From: Paenibacillus qinlingensis
Lineage (GTDB): Bacteria > Bacillota > Bacilli > Paenibacillales > NBRC-103111
NCBI RefSeq assembly: GCF_013204845.1
Contig: NZ_JABMKY010000006.1
Coordinates: forward strand, 248,001-312,000
Length of the DNA: 64,000 nt
Direction of reading: 5' to 3'
Position numbers and translations under genes: made by a program. Positions 35,092 through 44,631 of this stretch are shown here, piece after piece (position 1 is the first letter of the stretch; every line of letters begins with the position of its first letter). The notes under the pieces are model-generated. The model did no database searches. It saw only the letters and a program-made list of their open reading frames with translations, and was not told where the DNA came from.

Positions 35092-37896
35092 ATGAAAAAA
35101 GCAATCATCGGCATACTCATGGCCTGCATCCTTGTCACCGGCACAGTAAACGTACCTTTGAACGTTCGTGCAGCAGATCCAACTTCGGATGGTCATGGAT
35201 TAATGGGAGATTTCTACAAATGTGAGAAAAATCCAAATGATCGACAAGATATAACGGTGTTTAATTTCGATAACTTTCGTGGAGAACGAGCTGTTGCTAA
35301 TCTAAATGGGGATTCATTTACAAGTATTTTTAACCAACTGTCGGGAACCCCCGATTATAATACAGCGCGATTTACTGGAACCATTGTCCCCCAATTTACA
35401 GAAGACTACACGTTCCATATGGTAGGCGATGATGGTTTCCGATTATGGATTAACGGCGAGAAGATTATTGACTTCTGGCAACAAACATGGGATGTCCCGC
35501 AGGACAGTGTTGCCATTTCGTTAGAAGCAGGCAAGCATTATGATATCAAAGTTGAATATCTGCAAGGCTGGGGCGGATCCTGGCTGCGCATGGAGTGGGA
35601 AAGCGCAAGTCAACGCAGAGAAGTCGTACCCGAATCAGCGCTGTATCTGCCTTCTGATCATATCCTCCCCTCCAAGAAAGATGATTTGACAGCAGAAATA
35701 CAAAAGATTGATTATTTGACGGGCAACTTTGCAGGCGAAGTAACCCCTGGTGCTTTAAATGACCTTCGAGCAACAAAGGTTACTGCCGAGACAACGCTAA
35801 ACACGATTGATTCCCAAGCTATGACTGATGATGAAAAGGTAGCGCTGCTCTCGCAAGCGATCCAAAACGTATCCGTTGCCAGATCCGCTTTTATGAAAGA
35901 AATGGGCGTCACAAGCAAGACGGTATTTAACAAGTTTAACAACCCGCTTTATCAAGGGCAGGATCCTTTCGTCACGTATCATGACGGTTATTATTATTTC
36001 GTATCTTCGAGCAACTTGGACTCCAACAATAAAGTGTATGTATCCAAATCGCGCACACTGACTGATCAAGGTGAAAAGGTACTTGTATTTGATTCACTCG
36101 GGTCACAAACGCGTATTTTCGCACCCGAAATCTTTTTCTTTAATGGCAAATGGTACATCTACTATTGTGCAGATCGTCAGGATTACGGCTATCAGCATAT
36201 GGCTACGGTTTTGGAATCGACCACTTCGGATCCGCAAAGCCCATTCATAGATAAAGGGGCGATTTATGCCGGTGAGAATGGTGTTAATAAGCAGGCGAAT
36301 GACTTTACAGTCTTTGAGCATCAAGGGCAATTGTACGCCGTGTGGGGAACGTTAGGTGCAGGTGAACCGATTGGACCCGCTATCGCACCCATGGATAATC
36401 CGTATACGATTTCAGTAGATCGCTCCTTCTTACCAGGCGGAGGCGGGGAAGGTCCACGTGTGTTACAAAAAGACGGCAAAGTATTTATCACCATGTCAGA
36501 AGGTGATTACGCGTCCAATGGCTATCGGTTGTCCTATTTTATGAACACCGATGGGAATATATTGAATGCGAGTTCATGGTCGCGCACGAATGATGTTTTC
36601 GTAGCAACGAGTGAAGTATCGGGTCCTGCTAGAGCAGGATTTGTGAAGTCTGCTGACGGCACGGAAGATTGGATGATCTATCATTCACGCGTGTACAAAG
36701 ATACAGGACGCAATTGGTGGCGTGAAGTGAATATCAAGAAATTCGATTGGCATCCAGATGGAACACCTAACTTTGGCCAGCCCGTTTCACCTAATGAATG
36801 GCAAGACCTACCTTCTGGAGATCCTGGTCAAGGAGATATGTATCAAGCTGAAAATGCGATTCGTTACGGTGATATTACTTCGGACACTACACATGCCAAC
36901 TATCAAGGTACAGGATATATTCATTTGCCGACAACATCTGGAGCTGAAGCTAGTTTCGTCGTACAGGCACAGGAAACCGGTGATTATATCGTTGGTACAC
37001 GTTATGCCTATGGGGTTCAAGTGAATGGGGAATCTAACAATAATCCGACAACGCAATTGCCTGGCAGAGCCAAAGTGAATGTCTATGTTAACGGCAAATA
37101 TGTAAAATCAATTGCACCCGATAAAACAGCGATAAGCTGGGATGAATGGTTTACCGATTCGCAACGATTGAGCTTGCAACAAGGGAAAAACGTCATCAGT
37201 TATCGCATTGATAATAGTTCAATTGGTAATGTGAATATGGACTATCTAACGATGTACAAGGCAGATGTGCCGAATGTTATCGAAACGAACGAAGTAGCGG
37301 GGGAATTGTCGGGTGCGACGGCCATTCAAGTTGGTCAACAATTCGAGATGACGTATGGCTTGACTCATGTACCGAGTAGAGCAGAAGACGCGATTTACGC
37401 TCAGGACCTGCTCATTAACTATGATGCGGATAAACTTGACCTTGAATCGGCGGTTTCTAAGAAGGAAGGTCTTGCTGTTCTTGGATTTAAAAAGGTAGCT
37501 CCAGGGCAAGCACATATCCTGCTGGCTAGTCTTGGCGCAGCGAATACAGTAATCACTGATGGGGATTTGTTAACGCTGCATTGGAAAGCACTTAAAGCGA
37601 CAGACAATACAAGCTTATCTATTTCTCCAGTGCGAATTGCCAATTCAAAAGGTGTAGAGACCTTATTGGCACCTATCGCGTTTAACGTACAAGTAACAGG
37701 AGGCGGAACGCCAAACTCGCCGGATGTTAATGCTGATGGCAAAGTAAGTATTGGCGATCTTGCTATTCTAGCCTTCAGCTATGGCCTCTCCGCATCCAGT
37801 CCGAATTGGGGGCAAATACAGAAGTTAGATTTGAACCATGATGGTGTCATTGATATTGTCGATCTAGCGGCACTAGCAAGAGCTATTATTCAATAA
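35092..37896 (+). CDS. Secreted PA14-GH43-CBM-cohesin-dockerin enzyme
   Basis: 934 residues; signal peptide to about 28 (NVRA-ADP). PA14 (about 33-190; YTFHMVGDDGFRLWINGE), a helical linker (205-275), GH43 (281-575) with Asp291 (GQDPFV), Asp404 (NDFTVF instead of the usual IDG-type sequence) and Glu453 (GGEGPRV). CBM6/35-like (582-722), cohesin-like (about 738-870; IYAQDLLINYDADKLDLES) and dockerin (876-934; DVNADGKVSIGD and DLNHDGVIDIVD) follow. GH43 enzymes act mainly on arabinofuranosides or xylosides. Having cohesin and dockerin in one chain would allow it to be both carried and carrier. ATG 35092 follows GTAGGAGGAG. A terminator follows, so the gene is probably monocistronic. Confidence 0.92.
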   Translation: MKKAIIGILMACILVTGTVNVPLNVRAADPTSDGHGLMGDFYKCEKNPNDRQDITVFNFDNFRGERAVANLNGDSFTSIFNQLSGTPDYNTARFTGTIVPQFTEDYTFHMVGDDGFRLWINGEKIIDFWQQTWDVPQDSVAISLEAGKHYDIKVEYLQGWGGSWLRMEWESASQRREVVPESALYLPSDHILPSKKDDLTAEIQKIDYLTGNFAGEVTPGALNDLRATKVTAETTLNTIDSQAMTDDEKVALLSQAIQNVSVARSAFMKEMGVTSKTVFNKFNNPLYQGQDPFVTYHDGYYYFVSSSNLDSNNKVYVSKSRTLTDQGEKVLVFDSLGSQTRIFAPEIFFFNGKWYIYYCADRQDYGYQHMATVLESTTSDPQSPFIDKGAIYAGENGVNKQANDFTVFEHQGQLYAVWGTLGAGEPIGPAIAPMDNPYTISVDRSFLPGGGGEGPRVLQKDGKVFITMSEGDYASNGYRLSYFMNTDGNILNASSWSRTNDVFVATSEVSGPARAGFVKSADGTEDWMIYHSRVYKDTGRNWWREVNIKKFDWHPDGTPNFGQPVSPNEWQDLPSGDPGQGDMYQAENAIRYGDITSDTTHANYQGTGYIHLPTTSGAEASFVVQAQETGDYIVGTRYAYGVQVNGESNNNPTTQLPGRAKVNVYVNGKYVKSIAPDKTAISWDEWFTDSQRLSLQQGKNVISYRIDNSSIGNVNMDYLTMYKADVPNVIETNEVAGELSGATAIQVGQQFEMTYGLTHVPSRAEDAIYAQDLLINYDADKLDLESAVSKKEGLAVLGFKKVAPGQAHILLASLGAANTVITDGDLLTLHWKALKATDNTSLSISPVRIANSKGVETLLAPIAFNVQVTGGGTPNSPDVNADGKVSIGDLAILAFSYGLSASSPNWGQIQKLDLNHDGVIDIVDLAALARAIIQ

Positions 37897-37924
37897 CATA
37901 GACTAGGTTCAGCGCGTTACAGAG

Positions 37925-37955
37925 AGGGGCAGATCCATGAGATCTGCCCCTTTTT
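37925..37955 (+). terminator. Rho-independent terminator
   Basis: AGGGGCAGATC and GATCTGCCCCTT form a stem with loop CATGA, followed by T5. Confidence 0.9.
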
Positions 37956-38013
37956 ACATCTATGCCTCACTTTTCAGTGGGTATGACGGAATAGTGCAAA
38001 AAATGACTTTTGC

Positions 38014-38047
38014 GTGTAAAGACGCTTACACCGCATAAAGCTACAAT
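38014..38047 (+). promoter_or_regulatory. Promoter with GTGTAA-N6-TTACAC operator for the sugar ABC operon
   Basis: GTGTAAAGACGCTTACAC (38014-38031) is an inverted repeat; TACAAT (38042-38047) is the -10 box. There is no good -35 box, which suggests an activator. The half-site GTGTAAA recurs at 48149 and, as ATGTAAA, at 53163, each exactly 28 bp upstream of its -10 box. Confidence 0.65.
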
Positions 38048-38083
38048 AACATTGTAAGCATTTAATTAGAGGAGGAAACACAA

Positions 38084-39115
38084 ATGGTGCAAAAAAAGAG
38101 ATTCATGGGGGCCCTAGTGGCAGCAACGGTTTTGGCTACATTGGTATCCGGATGCGGGACTAAAACAGAAACAACTTCGGCAACGAAAGCGCCTGATACG
38201 GCAAAAACATCGGAAGCGCCAGCGAAAGCAGCAGACAGCAAGCTTGTTATCGGTTTCTCGCAAATCGGTGCTGAAAGCGGCTGGCGCGGTGCTGAAACAC
38301 AATCCATTCAAGATACTGCTAAGGCTGATCCGACGATTGATTTGAAGTTCTCCGATGCCCAACAGAAGCAAGAGAATCAAATCAAAGCAATTCGTTCATT
38401 TATCGCCCAAAAGGTTGATGTTATTGCCATGGCCCCTGTTGTTGAAACAGGTTGGGAAGCGGTTCTAAAAGAAGCAAAAGATGCGAAAATTCCAGTTATT
38501 CTAGTTGATCGTGGTATCGATAAGAAAAACGAAGATTTATACACAAGCTTCATCGGTTCTGACTTTATCACGGAAGGTCAGAATGCAGCTAAAGCGTTGG
38601 CCGAGCACATGGGTGACAAAGGGAACGTAGTTGAGCTTGAAGGAACAGTTGGCGCGAGTGCAGCGAATGATCGTAAAAAAGGTTTCGATGATGAAATGAA
38701 AAAACATCCAAACATTAAAATCGTCAAATCCCAAAGTGGTGATTTCAATCGTGCAACAGGTAAACAAGTGATGGAAGCGATTCTGAAATCGCCAGAGGGT
38801 AAAGACATTCAAGGCGTTTACGCACATAACGATGACATGGCTCTAGGCGCGATTCAAGCGATTGAAGAAGCAGGTAAAAAGCCAGGTACAGATGTGAAAA
38901 TCGTATCCATCGACGGGATTAAAGAAGCTTTCGAAGCAATTAAAGCTGGCAAATTGAATACGGTAGTAGAATGTAACCCGCTGTTAGGGCCACAATTATA
39001 TCAAGCTGCGAAAGATTTGAAAGCAGGTAAAACTGTACCGAAATGGATCAAATCCAATGAAGACGTGTTCTCTGGCCAAAAAGCAATCGATGCGCTTCCT
39101 AATCGTAAATACTAA
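38084..39115 (+). CDS. Galactofuranose-type (YtfQ-like) sugar-binding lipoprotein
   Basis: A 343-residue periplasmic-binding-protein-like lipoprotein; lipobox VSGC gives Cys24. The mature part has the YtfQ signatures (GFSQIGAESGWRGAETQSI, HNDDMALGAIQAIEEAG, VVECNPLLGPQ). E. coli YtfQ binds galactofuranose; here arabinofuranose or arabino-oligosaccharide is also plausible, given the neighbouring arabinofuranosidase-type enzymes. ATG 38084 follows GAGGAGG. It is the first gene of the operon 38084-47740 and is separated from the ATPase gene by a hairpin. Confidence 0.9.
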   Translation: MVQKKRFMGALVAATVLATLVSGCGTKTETTSATKAPDTAKTSEAPAKAADSKLVIGFSQIGAESGWRGAETQSIQDTAKADPTIDLKFSDAQQKQENQIKAIRSFIAQKVDVIAMAPVVETGWEAVLKEAKDAKIPVILVDRGIDKKNEDLYTSFIGSDFITEGQNAAKALAEHMGDKGNVVELEGTVGASAANDRKKGFDDEMKKHPNIKIVKSQSGDFNRATGKQVMEAILKSPEGKDIQGVYAHNDDMALGAIQAIEEAGKKPGTDVKIVSIDGIKEAFEAIKAGKLNTVVECNPLLGPQLYQAAKDLKAGKTVPKWIKSNEDVFSGQKAIDALPNRKY

Positions 39116-39152
39116 TTGAATTGGTTGACAAGATACAGGAGTCATAGAGAGA

Positions 39153-39193
39153 AAACGAAATCAAGAGCGGCTTCGATGCTCTTGATTTCGTTT
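39153..39193 (+). terminator. Intercistronic hairpin between binding protein and ATPase genes
   Basis: AAACGAAATCAAGAGC and GCTCTTGATTTCGTTT form a perfect 16-bp stem with a 9-base loop. There is only a short T run, so partial termination or RNA processing is more likely than full stop. Confidence 0.65.
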
Positions 39194-39221
39194 CATAAAT
39201 CGATAGAGGAGCGAGTGCCAT

Positions 39222-40742
39222 ATGCAAGAACATCCCTTATTAGTGATGAGTGGAGTCAGTAAGTTTTTTCCTGGTGTCAAAGCTTTAACGAATGTGGATT
39301 TTCAGCTTCGTAGAGGAGAAATTCATGCATTGATGGGACAAAATGGCGCAGGAAAATCCACCTTGATTAAAGTTTTGACAGGTGTCTATGAGATGGATAA
39401 AGGCACAGTCATCCTTAACGGCCAGAACGTACGCATTAAGTCACCGAAGGATGCGCAAGCACTGGGGATTAGCACGGTTTATCAAGAAGTGAATCTATGT
39501 CTCAACATCTCCGTCGCGGAGAACTTGTTTATTGGTCGGCAGCCACGCAAGCAAGGCGGGATGATTGATTGGGGCGTCATGAATCGCAAATCGGAGGAAC
39601 TGTTGGCACGACTTAGCATTCAAATCGATGTCACGAAGCCGTTGGCCGAATTCTCCATCGCACTTCAACAAATGATCGCAATTGCACGTGCGGTTGATAT
39701 TTCATCCGGATTGCTTATTCTAGATGAACCGACGTCGAGTCTTGATCAACAGGAGGTCAAAGAGCTATTTCGCATTATGCGCAAATTGAAAGAGGAAGGC
39801 ATGGCGATCGTCTTCGTGACACACTTTATGGATCAAGTGTATGAAGTGTCGGATCGAATTACTGTGCTTCGAAATGGTGAACTTGTTGGGGAGTATCCAA
39901 CAGAAGAACTTCCTAGAATGCAGTTGATTTCCAAAATGATTGGCCGAGAGTGGAAAGAAGAAGAGAAGAAGAGCAAAGTAGTTGGCATGAAGAAAAGTGA
40001 AGTGTGGGTTTCAGCGAATCAACTGGGCCGCAAAGGCTCTATTAATCCGTTCGATTTAACGCTGCACAAAGGTGAGATTTTGGGACTCGCTGGGCTGCTT
40101 GGTTCAGGGCGCACAGAGATGGCGAAGTTGATTTTTGGTATTGATAAGGCCGATGAGGGAGCATTATCGATTGGCAGTGAACAGATGAGAGCCATGTTTC
40201 CTATGAAAGCGATTGAACATGGGTTTGCCTTTTGCCCAGAGGAACGTAAGGTTGAAGGGATTGTCGGTGAGTTGACGGTTCGAGAAAATATTGTTCTCGC
40301 TTTGCAAGCGAAACGTGGATTGTTCAAACCGCTATCCCTACGCAAACAGCAGGAGATTGCCAACCATTATACAGATCTACTGCACATTAAAGCGTCCAGT
40401 ATGGAGCAGCGCATTGATCAGCTGAGTGGGGGGAATCAACAGAAAGCCATTTTGGCTCGTTGGTTGGCTACGAATCCGAAGCTCCTTATCTTGGATGAAC
40501 CGACACGGGGCATCGATATCGGCTCCAAAGCGGAAATTCGCAAATTAATTATGTCACTCGCAGCAGAGGGCATGACGATTCTGATGATCACCTCGGAATG
40601 GGAAGAGATTATAGGGTGCTGTGATCGTGTCATGGTACTGCGAGATCGCGACATTATTGGCGAGCTGACGGGTGAAGAGATTACGGAGCAACGGATTATG
40701 CATATGATCGCAGAAGGAGGGAGCAGAGATGAAGCCATTTAA
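39222..40742 (+). CDS. Sugar ABC transporter ATPase, YtfR/RbsA-like (two ATPase domains)
   Basis: 506 residues with two ABC domains. Domain 1: Walker A GQNGAGKST (residues 39-47), Walker B LLILDEPTSSLD, weak signature FSIALQQ. Domain 2: degenerate Walker A (GLLGSGRTEM), intact signature LSGGNQQKA and Walker B LLILDEPTRGID. Such asymmetry is usual in ribose/galactofuranose-type importers. ATG 39222 follows GAGGAGCGAG. It overlaps the next permease gene by 14 bases, indicating translational coupling. Confidence 0.95.
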   Translation: MQEHPLLVMSGVSKFFPGVKALTNVDFQLRRGEIHALMGQNGAGKSTLIKVLTGVYEMDKGTVILNGQNVRIKSPKDAQALGISTVYQEVNLCLNISVAENLFIGRQPRKQGGMIDWGVMNRKSEELLARLSIQIDVTKPLAEFSIALQQMIAIARAVDISSGLLILDEPTSSLDQQEVKELFRIMRKLKEEGMAIVFVTHFMDQVYEVSDRITVLRNGELVGEYPTEELPRMQLISKMIGREWKEEEKKSKVVGMKKSEVWVSANQLGRKGSINPFDLTLHKGEILGLAGLLGSGRTEMAKLIFGIDKADEGALSIGSEQMRAMFPMKAIEHGFAFCPEERKVEGIVGELTVRENIVLALQAKRGLFKPLSLRKQQEIANHYTDLLHIKASSMEQRIDQLSGGNQQKAILARWLATNPKLLILDEPTRGIDIGSKAEIRKLIMSLAAEGMTILMITSEWEEIIGCCDRVMVLRDRDIIGELTGEEITEQRIMHMIAEGGSRDEAI

Positions 40743-41769
40743 CACCCTATATGAGAATTTGGCACAAAAGAAGTTATTATGGCCCTCTGTTGGTATTATT
40801 TTAATCTTGATCTTTAATGCATTTTTTACACCAGGGTTTTTCAATATTCGCATGCAGGATGGTCATTTATTCGGGAGTCTCATTGATATTCTGAATCGTG
40901 GAACACCAATTTTAATTATTGCGCTGGGGATGACGCTAGTCATTGCGATGGAAGGTATTGATATTTCGGTAGGCTCTGTACTGGCGATTTCGGCTTCCTT
41001 GGCTGCTTTTCTTATGCAAAAGCACGTTCCGTTCGTTTTCGCTTTAGGAGCAGGTTTAGCGATTGGTGCCCTATGCGGCTTCTGGAACGGCATACTGGTT
41101 GCTAAATTGAAGATCCAACCGATGATTGCCACACTGATTCTGTTGACGGTTGGACGTGGTATCGCGCAGCTTATCTCAGGAGGTCAAATTATTACGATCT
41201 CCAACAAAGCCTATCGGTTTGTAGGCGGTGGGTATTTGCTAGGCATTCCTTTCTCAGTTGTTATAGCAGCCTTTGTTTTCCTTGCTCTCTATTTCATCAC
41301 ACGGAAGACTGCATTTGGTTTGTTCCTGGAATCGGTTGGCTCCAATCGTGTATCCAGTGAGTTTACGGGGATCCATGCGAGCCGAATCATGTTGACGGTA
41401 TATATTATTTGTGGGTTTTGCGCCGGGCTTGCCGGTATTATCGTATCCTCTAATATTACGGGAGCCGACTCCAACAATGCGGGGCTATGGTTCGAGCTAG
41501 ATGCCATTCTAGCTGTCGTCATTGGGGGAACCTCGATGCGTGGAGGTCGTTTCTATTTAGGCGGTACTGTCTTAGGGGCACTCTTCATTCAGACAATGAC
41601 GACAACCATCTATACTCTCGGCGTTCCCTCTGAATCTGTTATGGTCGTAAAGGCTGTCGTGATTATTCTAGTAAGCTTGGTTCAATCTGAAGTGTTAACG
41701 TTGAAACTAAACAGTCTATTCCATAGAAAAAGTGAAAAGAAGGTGCTTGTTAATGAAACTACGATTTAG
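40729..41769 (+). CDS. Sugar ABC permease, YtfT-like
   Basis: A 346-residue membrane protein of the RbsC/YtfT permease family with eight or more helices. It has the characteristic MEGIDISVGSVLAISASLAAF and GGTSMRGGRFYLGGTVLGAL sequences. ATG 40729 lies inside the end of the ATPase gene, behind GAAGGAGGGA. With the next gene it forms the heterodimeric channel for the binding protein at 38084. Confidence 0.94.
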   Translation: MKPFNTLYENLAQKKLLWPSVGIILILIFNAFFTPGFFNIRMQDGHLFGSLIDILNRGTPILIIALGMTLVIAMEGIDISVGSVLAISASLAAFLMQKHVPFVFALGAGLAIGALCGFWNGILVAKLKIQPMIATLILLTVGRGIAQLISGGQIITISNKAYRFVGGGYLLGIPFSVVIAAFVFLALYFITRKTAFGLFLESVGSNRVSSEFTGIHASRIMLTVYIICGFCAGLAGIIVSSNITGADSNNAGLWFELDAILAVVIGGTSMRGGRFYLGGTVLGALFIQTMTTTIYTLGVPSESVMVVKAVVIILVSLVQSEVLTLKLNSLFHRKSEKKVLVNETTI

Positions 41770-42781
41770 AATTACATCGGCTAACATCACCATTCTAGCG
41801 ACGATTGTCTTATTCCTCTCGCTGTACGCTGGGGGTTCAGCGATGTTTGATAGCTTTTTCTCCATGCAAGTCTTTCTGAATTTATTTGTAGATAACGCCT
41901 TTCTGATCATTGTAGCAACGGGCATGGCTTTCGTTATTATTACGGGTGGAATTGATTTATCGGTTGCCTCCTTAATTGCTTTAATCAGTGTTATTTCTGC
42001 GGTGATGCTGCGAGCAGGTATTCATCCGTTTGTCGTGATGCCATCTGTGCTGGTGCTTGGAACAGGATTTGGCTATGTACAAGGATATCTGATTTGCCGA
42101 TTTAACATCCATCCATGGATCGTTACGTTAGGCGGTATGTTTTTGGCAAGAGGTACGTGTTTTCTGATAAGTCCAGAAAGTATTGTGATCGACAATCCGA
42201 TCTATAGCGCAATTTCAAACTACCGAATTCCAATGCCAGGCAACGGCACCATCTCGGTTGGTGTTGTTATCGCCTTAATTACAGTAGCAGCAGCCATCTA
42301 CGTGTCCAAATTCACAGCGTTCGGCCGCAATGTGTATGCGATTGGCGGGAATGAACGGTCCGCTGAATTAATGGGTCTGCCTGTGTATGCTACGAAAATG
42401 GCTGTGTACACGATTAGTGGCTTTTGCTCTGCCATAAGTGGTATCGTGTTCACCTTCTATATGCTTTCTGGTTATGGCTTGCATTTGATGGGCGGAGAGA
42501 TGGATGCGATTGCGGCTTGCGTCATTGGCGGCATTCTGCTAACCGGCGGTTTCGGATATTTAGTTGGCCCTATGCTTGGTGTATTAAGCGCAGGCGTTAT
42601 TCAAACGATCATTATGTTCCAAGGCTCGCTAAGTTCGTGGTGGACGAAGATCGTGATCGGTTTTCTACTGTTTGCTTTTATCGCGTTACAGCGTGTCATT
42701 GTGGCTAGAAGGGAAAGGAACCGTAATCCAGCCACGAGCAAGAAGTTGAAAAAGCGAATCCAAAATACCGTTGAGATATGA
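41753..42781 (+). CDS. Sugar ABC permease, YjfF-like
   Basis: A 342-residue second permease of the same family (ITGGIDLSVASLIALISVI, ACVIGGILLTGGFGYLVGP). ATG 41753 is chosen behind AGAAGGTG and overlaps the previous stop by 17 bases; an upstream GTG at 41732 lacks its own ribosome site. Two unlike permeases plus one double-domain ATPase is the arrangement known from the E. coli ytf galactofuranose system. Confidence 0.93.
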   Translation: MKLRFRITSANITILATIVLFLSLYAGGSAMFDSFFSMQVFLNLFVDNAFLIIVATGMAFVIITGGIDLSVASLIALISVISAVMLRAGIHPFVVMPSVLVLGTGFGYVQGYLICRFNIHPWIVTLGGMFLARGTCFLISPESIVIDNPIYSAISNYRIPMPGNGTISVGVVIALITVAAAIYVSKFTAFGRNVYAIGGNERSAELMGLPVYATKMAVYTISGFCSAISGIVFTFYMLSGYGLHLMGGEMDAIAACVIGGILLTGGFGYLVGPMLGVLSAGVIQTIIMFQGSLSSWWTKIVIGFLLFAFIALQRVIVARRERNRNPATSKKLKKRIQNTVEI

Positions 42782-42832
42782 TAGTATAAGAGGAACTGGA
42801 AAGAGAGGAAGATACGACAGAGGAGGATCGGG

Positions 42833-44620
42833 GTGAGTGTACTCATTCGTTACTGGCAGGATCGCAGCATCCGATTTAAGCTGAATAGTATCTTTCTAAT
42901 TATTATTCTTATTTCGATTCTTGCGTTAAGTTTATGGGGGAGCAAGGCCTACAGCACCTTTTCTGAAAATCAGGCAGATGCGAATACGCTGCAAATGATT
43001 CATCAGGTTGAAAGTAATGTCGATCTTTATATCCGTCACCTAGAAGATGTACTCTCTTATATTAGTGAGGATGCATCTTCCAGTCAGTTTTTGAGAATGG
43101 CTACGGTGCCAGGACCGTCAACGGGAGACAATACACAGATTACGAAGATGATGACGATGTATGCGATGAGAAACAAGGAAGTAACTGGCATCATGCTCGT
43201 CAATCAGAAGGGGTCCTACGTCTCCTATGAAATGAATCGGATCACGCGAGATTCGCTAACGGAAGAAGACTGGTACCAAGACGCGATTAAAGCCCCAGGC
43301 GAAACATTGATTATTAGTAATCCTATTGGACGTAATGTTGCGACCTCACAGAACTACAGTTCCTACGATGTCTTATCGTTAGTACACGCTGTGCAGGATC
43401 CGCAATCTCAGGAAATCATCGGTGTCGTTCTTATGGATCTGCGCATGGATATGCTGAAATCGATATTTGAGAATCTTAAACTAGGCAAGTCTGGATTTAT
43501 GTACATTCTCGATTACAAAGACCAAATTCTGTATGCGCCAACGAACAATATTGTGTATCGGATTCAGAGCGAAATGCTGCATAATGGTCAGCAAGGAAGC
43601 TTTACGCAAACGATTAAAGATCAACGTTATCGCATTCTGTATAATGACTCTACTACGAATAATTGGAAGTTTATCGGTGTCATTCCGAATGATGATTATG
43701 AGAAGGTTGTTAAGGATATTCAACTATACACACTGATTGTCACCATTATTACCTTGACGCTGGCTGTCTTCCTATCAACGTATTTTACGGGGACGCTCAT
43801 TCGACCTATACGCAAGTTGATGAGTTTGATGACCAATGTTAAGAACGGGGAATTAAATCAGCGTTTCGTTCCTAAAAGTAAAGACGAGATTGGCCAATTA
43901 GGAAACAGCTTCAATCATATGCTGGAAGAAATTAACAATTTAATCAATTTGGTTTATGTAGAACAGAAGAAGAAGAGGGAAGCAGAGCTTCAAGTGCTGC
44001 AAGCGCAAATTAAACCGCATTTCCTCTACAATACGCTGGATACGATACAATGGATGGCGCAAGAATACGAAGCTGACGATATTATTGAAATTATTGGGGC
44101 GCTAACGAATTTATTCCGAATTGGCTTGAATAAAGGATATGAGTGGATTCCGATTCGAGACGAAGTGAAGCACGCGGAAAGCTATATGATTATTCAGATG
44201 TCACGTTATATGGATAAGCTGGACATTCAGTTTGATATTTCGGAAGAGCTGTACCGATACTTTGTGCTGAAGCTTATTCTGCAGCCCTTGATTGAAAATG
44301 CGATCTATCACGGAATCAAAGCGCGAACAGGGAAAGGTACAATTAGTATCAGTGCAGAGCGGCATATGGATATGATCTATTTCCGTATCCAAGATGATGG
44401 GGCGGGTATTCCGCCAGAGAAACTGGAGGAGTTAAATCAGATTTTACGCGGTGAAAAGCAACGTTCGGATCAGTATGGCATCGGTTTGTTCAACGTGAAT
44501 GAGCGGATACAGCTCACCTACGGGATGACCTATGGCCTTCAAATTTTTAGTGAACTTGGCAAAGGGACAACCATTGAAGTGAGGCATCCTTTGATACATG
44601 TTGTTAAAAAAACAGGATGA
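42833..44620 (+). CDS. YesM-like sensor histidine kinase with extracellular Cache-type domain
   Basis: 595 residues from GTG 42833, behind AGAGGAGG. Helix 1 at about 17-38, an extracellular double-Cache-like region (about 40-295; LVNQKGSYVSYEMN, VVLMDLRMDMLKSIF), helix 2 at about 297-320, HAMP (FTGTLIRPIRKLM), kinase with KPHFLYN (His396) and HATPase (LIENAIYHG, DDGAGIP). It belongs to the transporter operon. Its signal is likely the same sugar, perhaps presented by the tandem binding protein encoded two genes downstream. Confidence 0.92.
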   Translation: MSVLIRYWQDRSIRFKLNSIFLIIILISILALSLWGSKAYSTFSENQADANTLQMIHQVESNVDLYIRHLEDVLSYISEDASSSQFLRMATVPGPSTGDNTQITKMMTMYAMRNKEVTGIMLVNQKGSYVSYEMNRITRDSLTEEDWYQDAIKAPGETLIISNPIGRNVATSQNYSSYDVLSLVHAVQDPQSQEIIGVVLMDLRMDMLKSIFENLKLGKSGFMYILDYKDQILYAPTNNIVYRIQSEMLHNGQQGSFTQTIKDQRYRILYNDSTTNNWKFIGVIPNDDYEKVVKDIQLYTLIVTIITLTLAVFLSTYFTGTLIRPIRKLMSLMTNVKNGELNQRFVPKSKDEIGQLGNSFNHMLEEINNLINLVYVEQKKKREAELQVLQAQIKPHFLYNTLDTIQWMAQEYEADDIIEIIGALTNLFRIGLNKGYEWIPIRDEVKHAESYMIIQMSRYMDKLDIQFDISEELYRYFVLKLILQPLIENAIYHGIKARTGKGTISISAERHMDMIYFRIQDDGAGIPPEKLEELNQILRGEKQRSDQYGIGLFNVNERIQLTYGMTYGLQIFSELGKGTTIEVRHPLIHVVKKTG

Positions 44621-44631
44621 GGTGACAACGA

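Noticed and set aside
34650..35196. Antisense open frames rich in Leu-Ser or Ser-Ile repeats
   Set aside because: They are the reverse reading of the hexanucleotide tract, whose 6-base period keeps frames open; no ribosome site and overlap with the PA14-GH43 start.
38014..38031. CcpA catabolite (cre) site
   Set aside because: The palindrome is GTGTAA-N6-TTACAC with two bases too many in the centre compared with the cre consensus, and the same half-site recurs at fixed promoter spacing.
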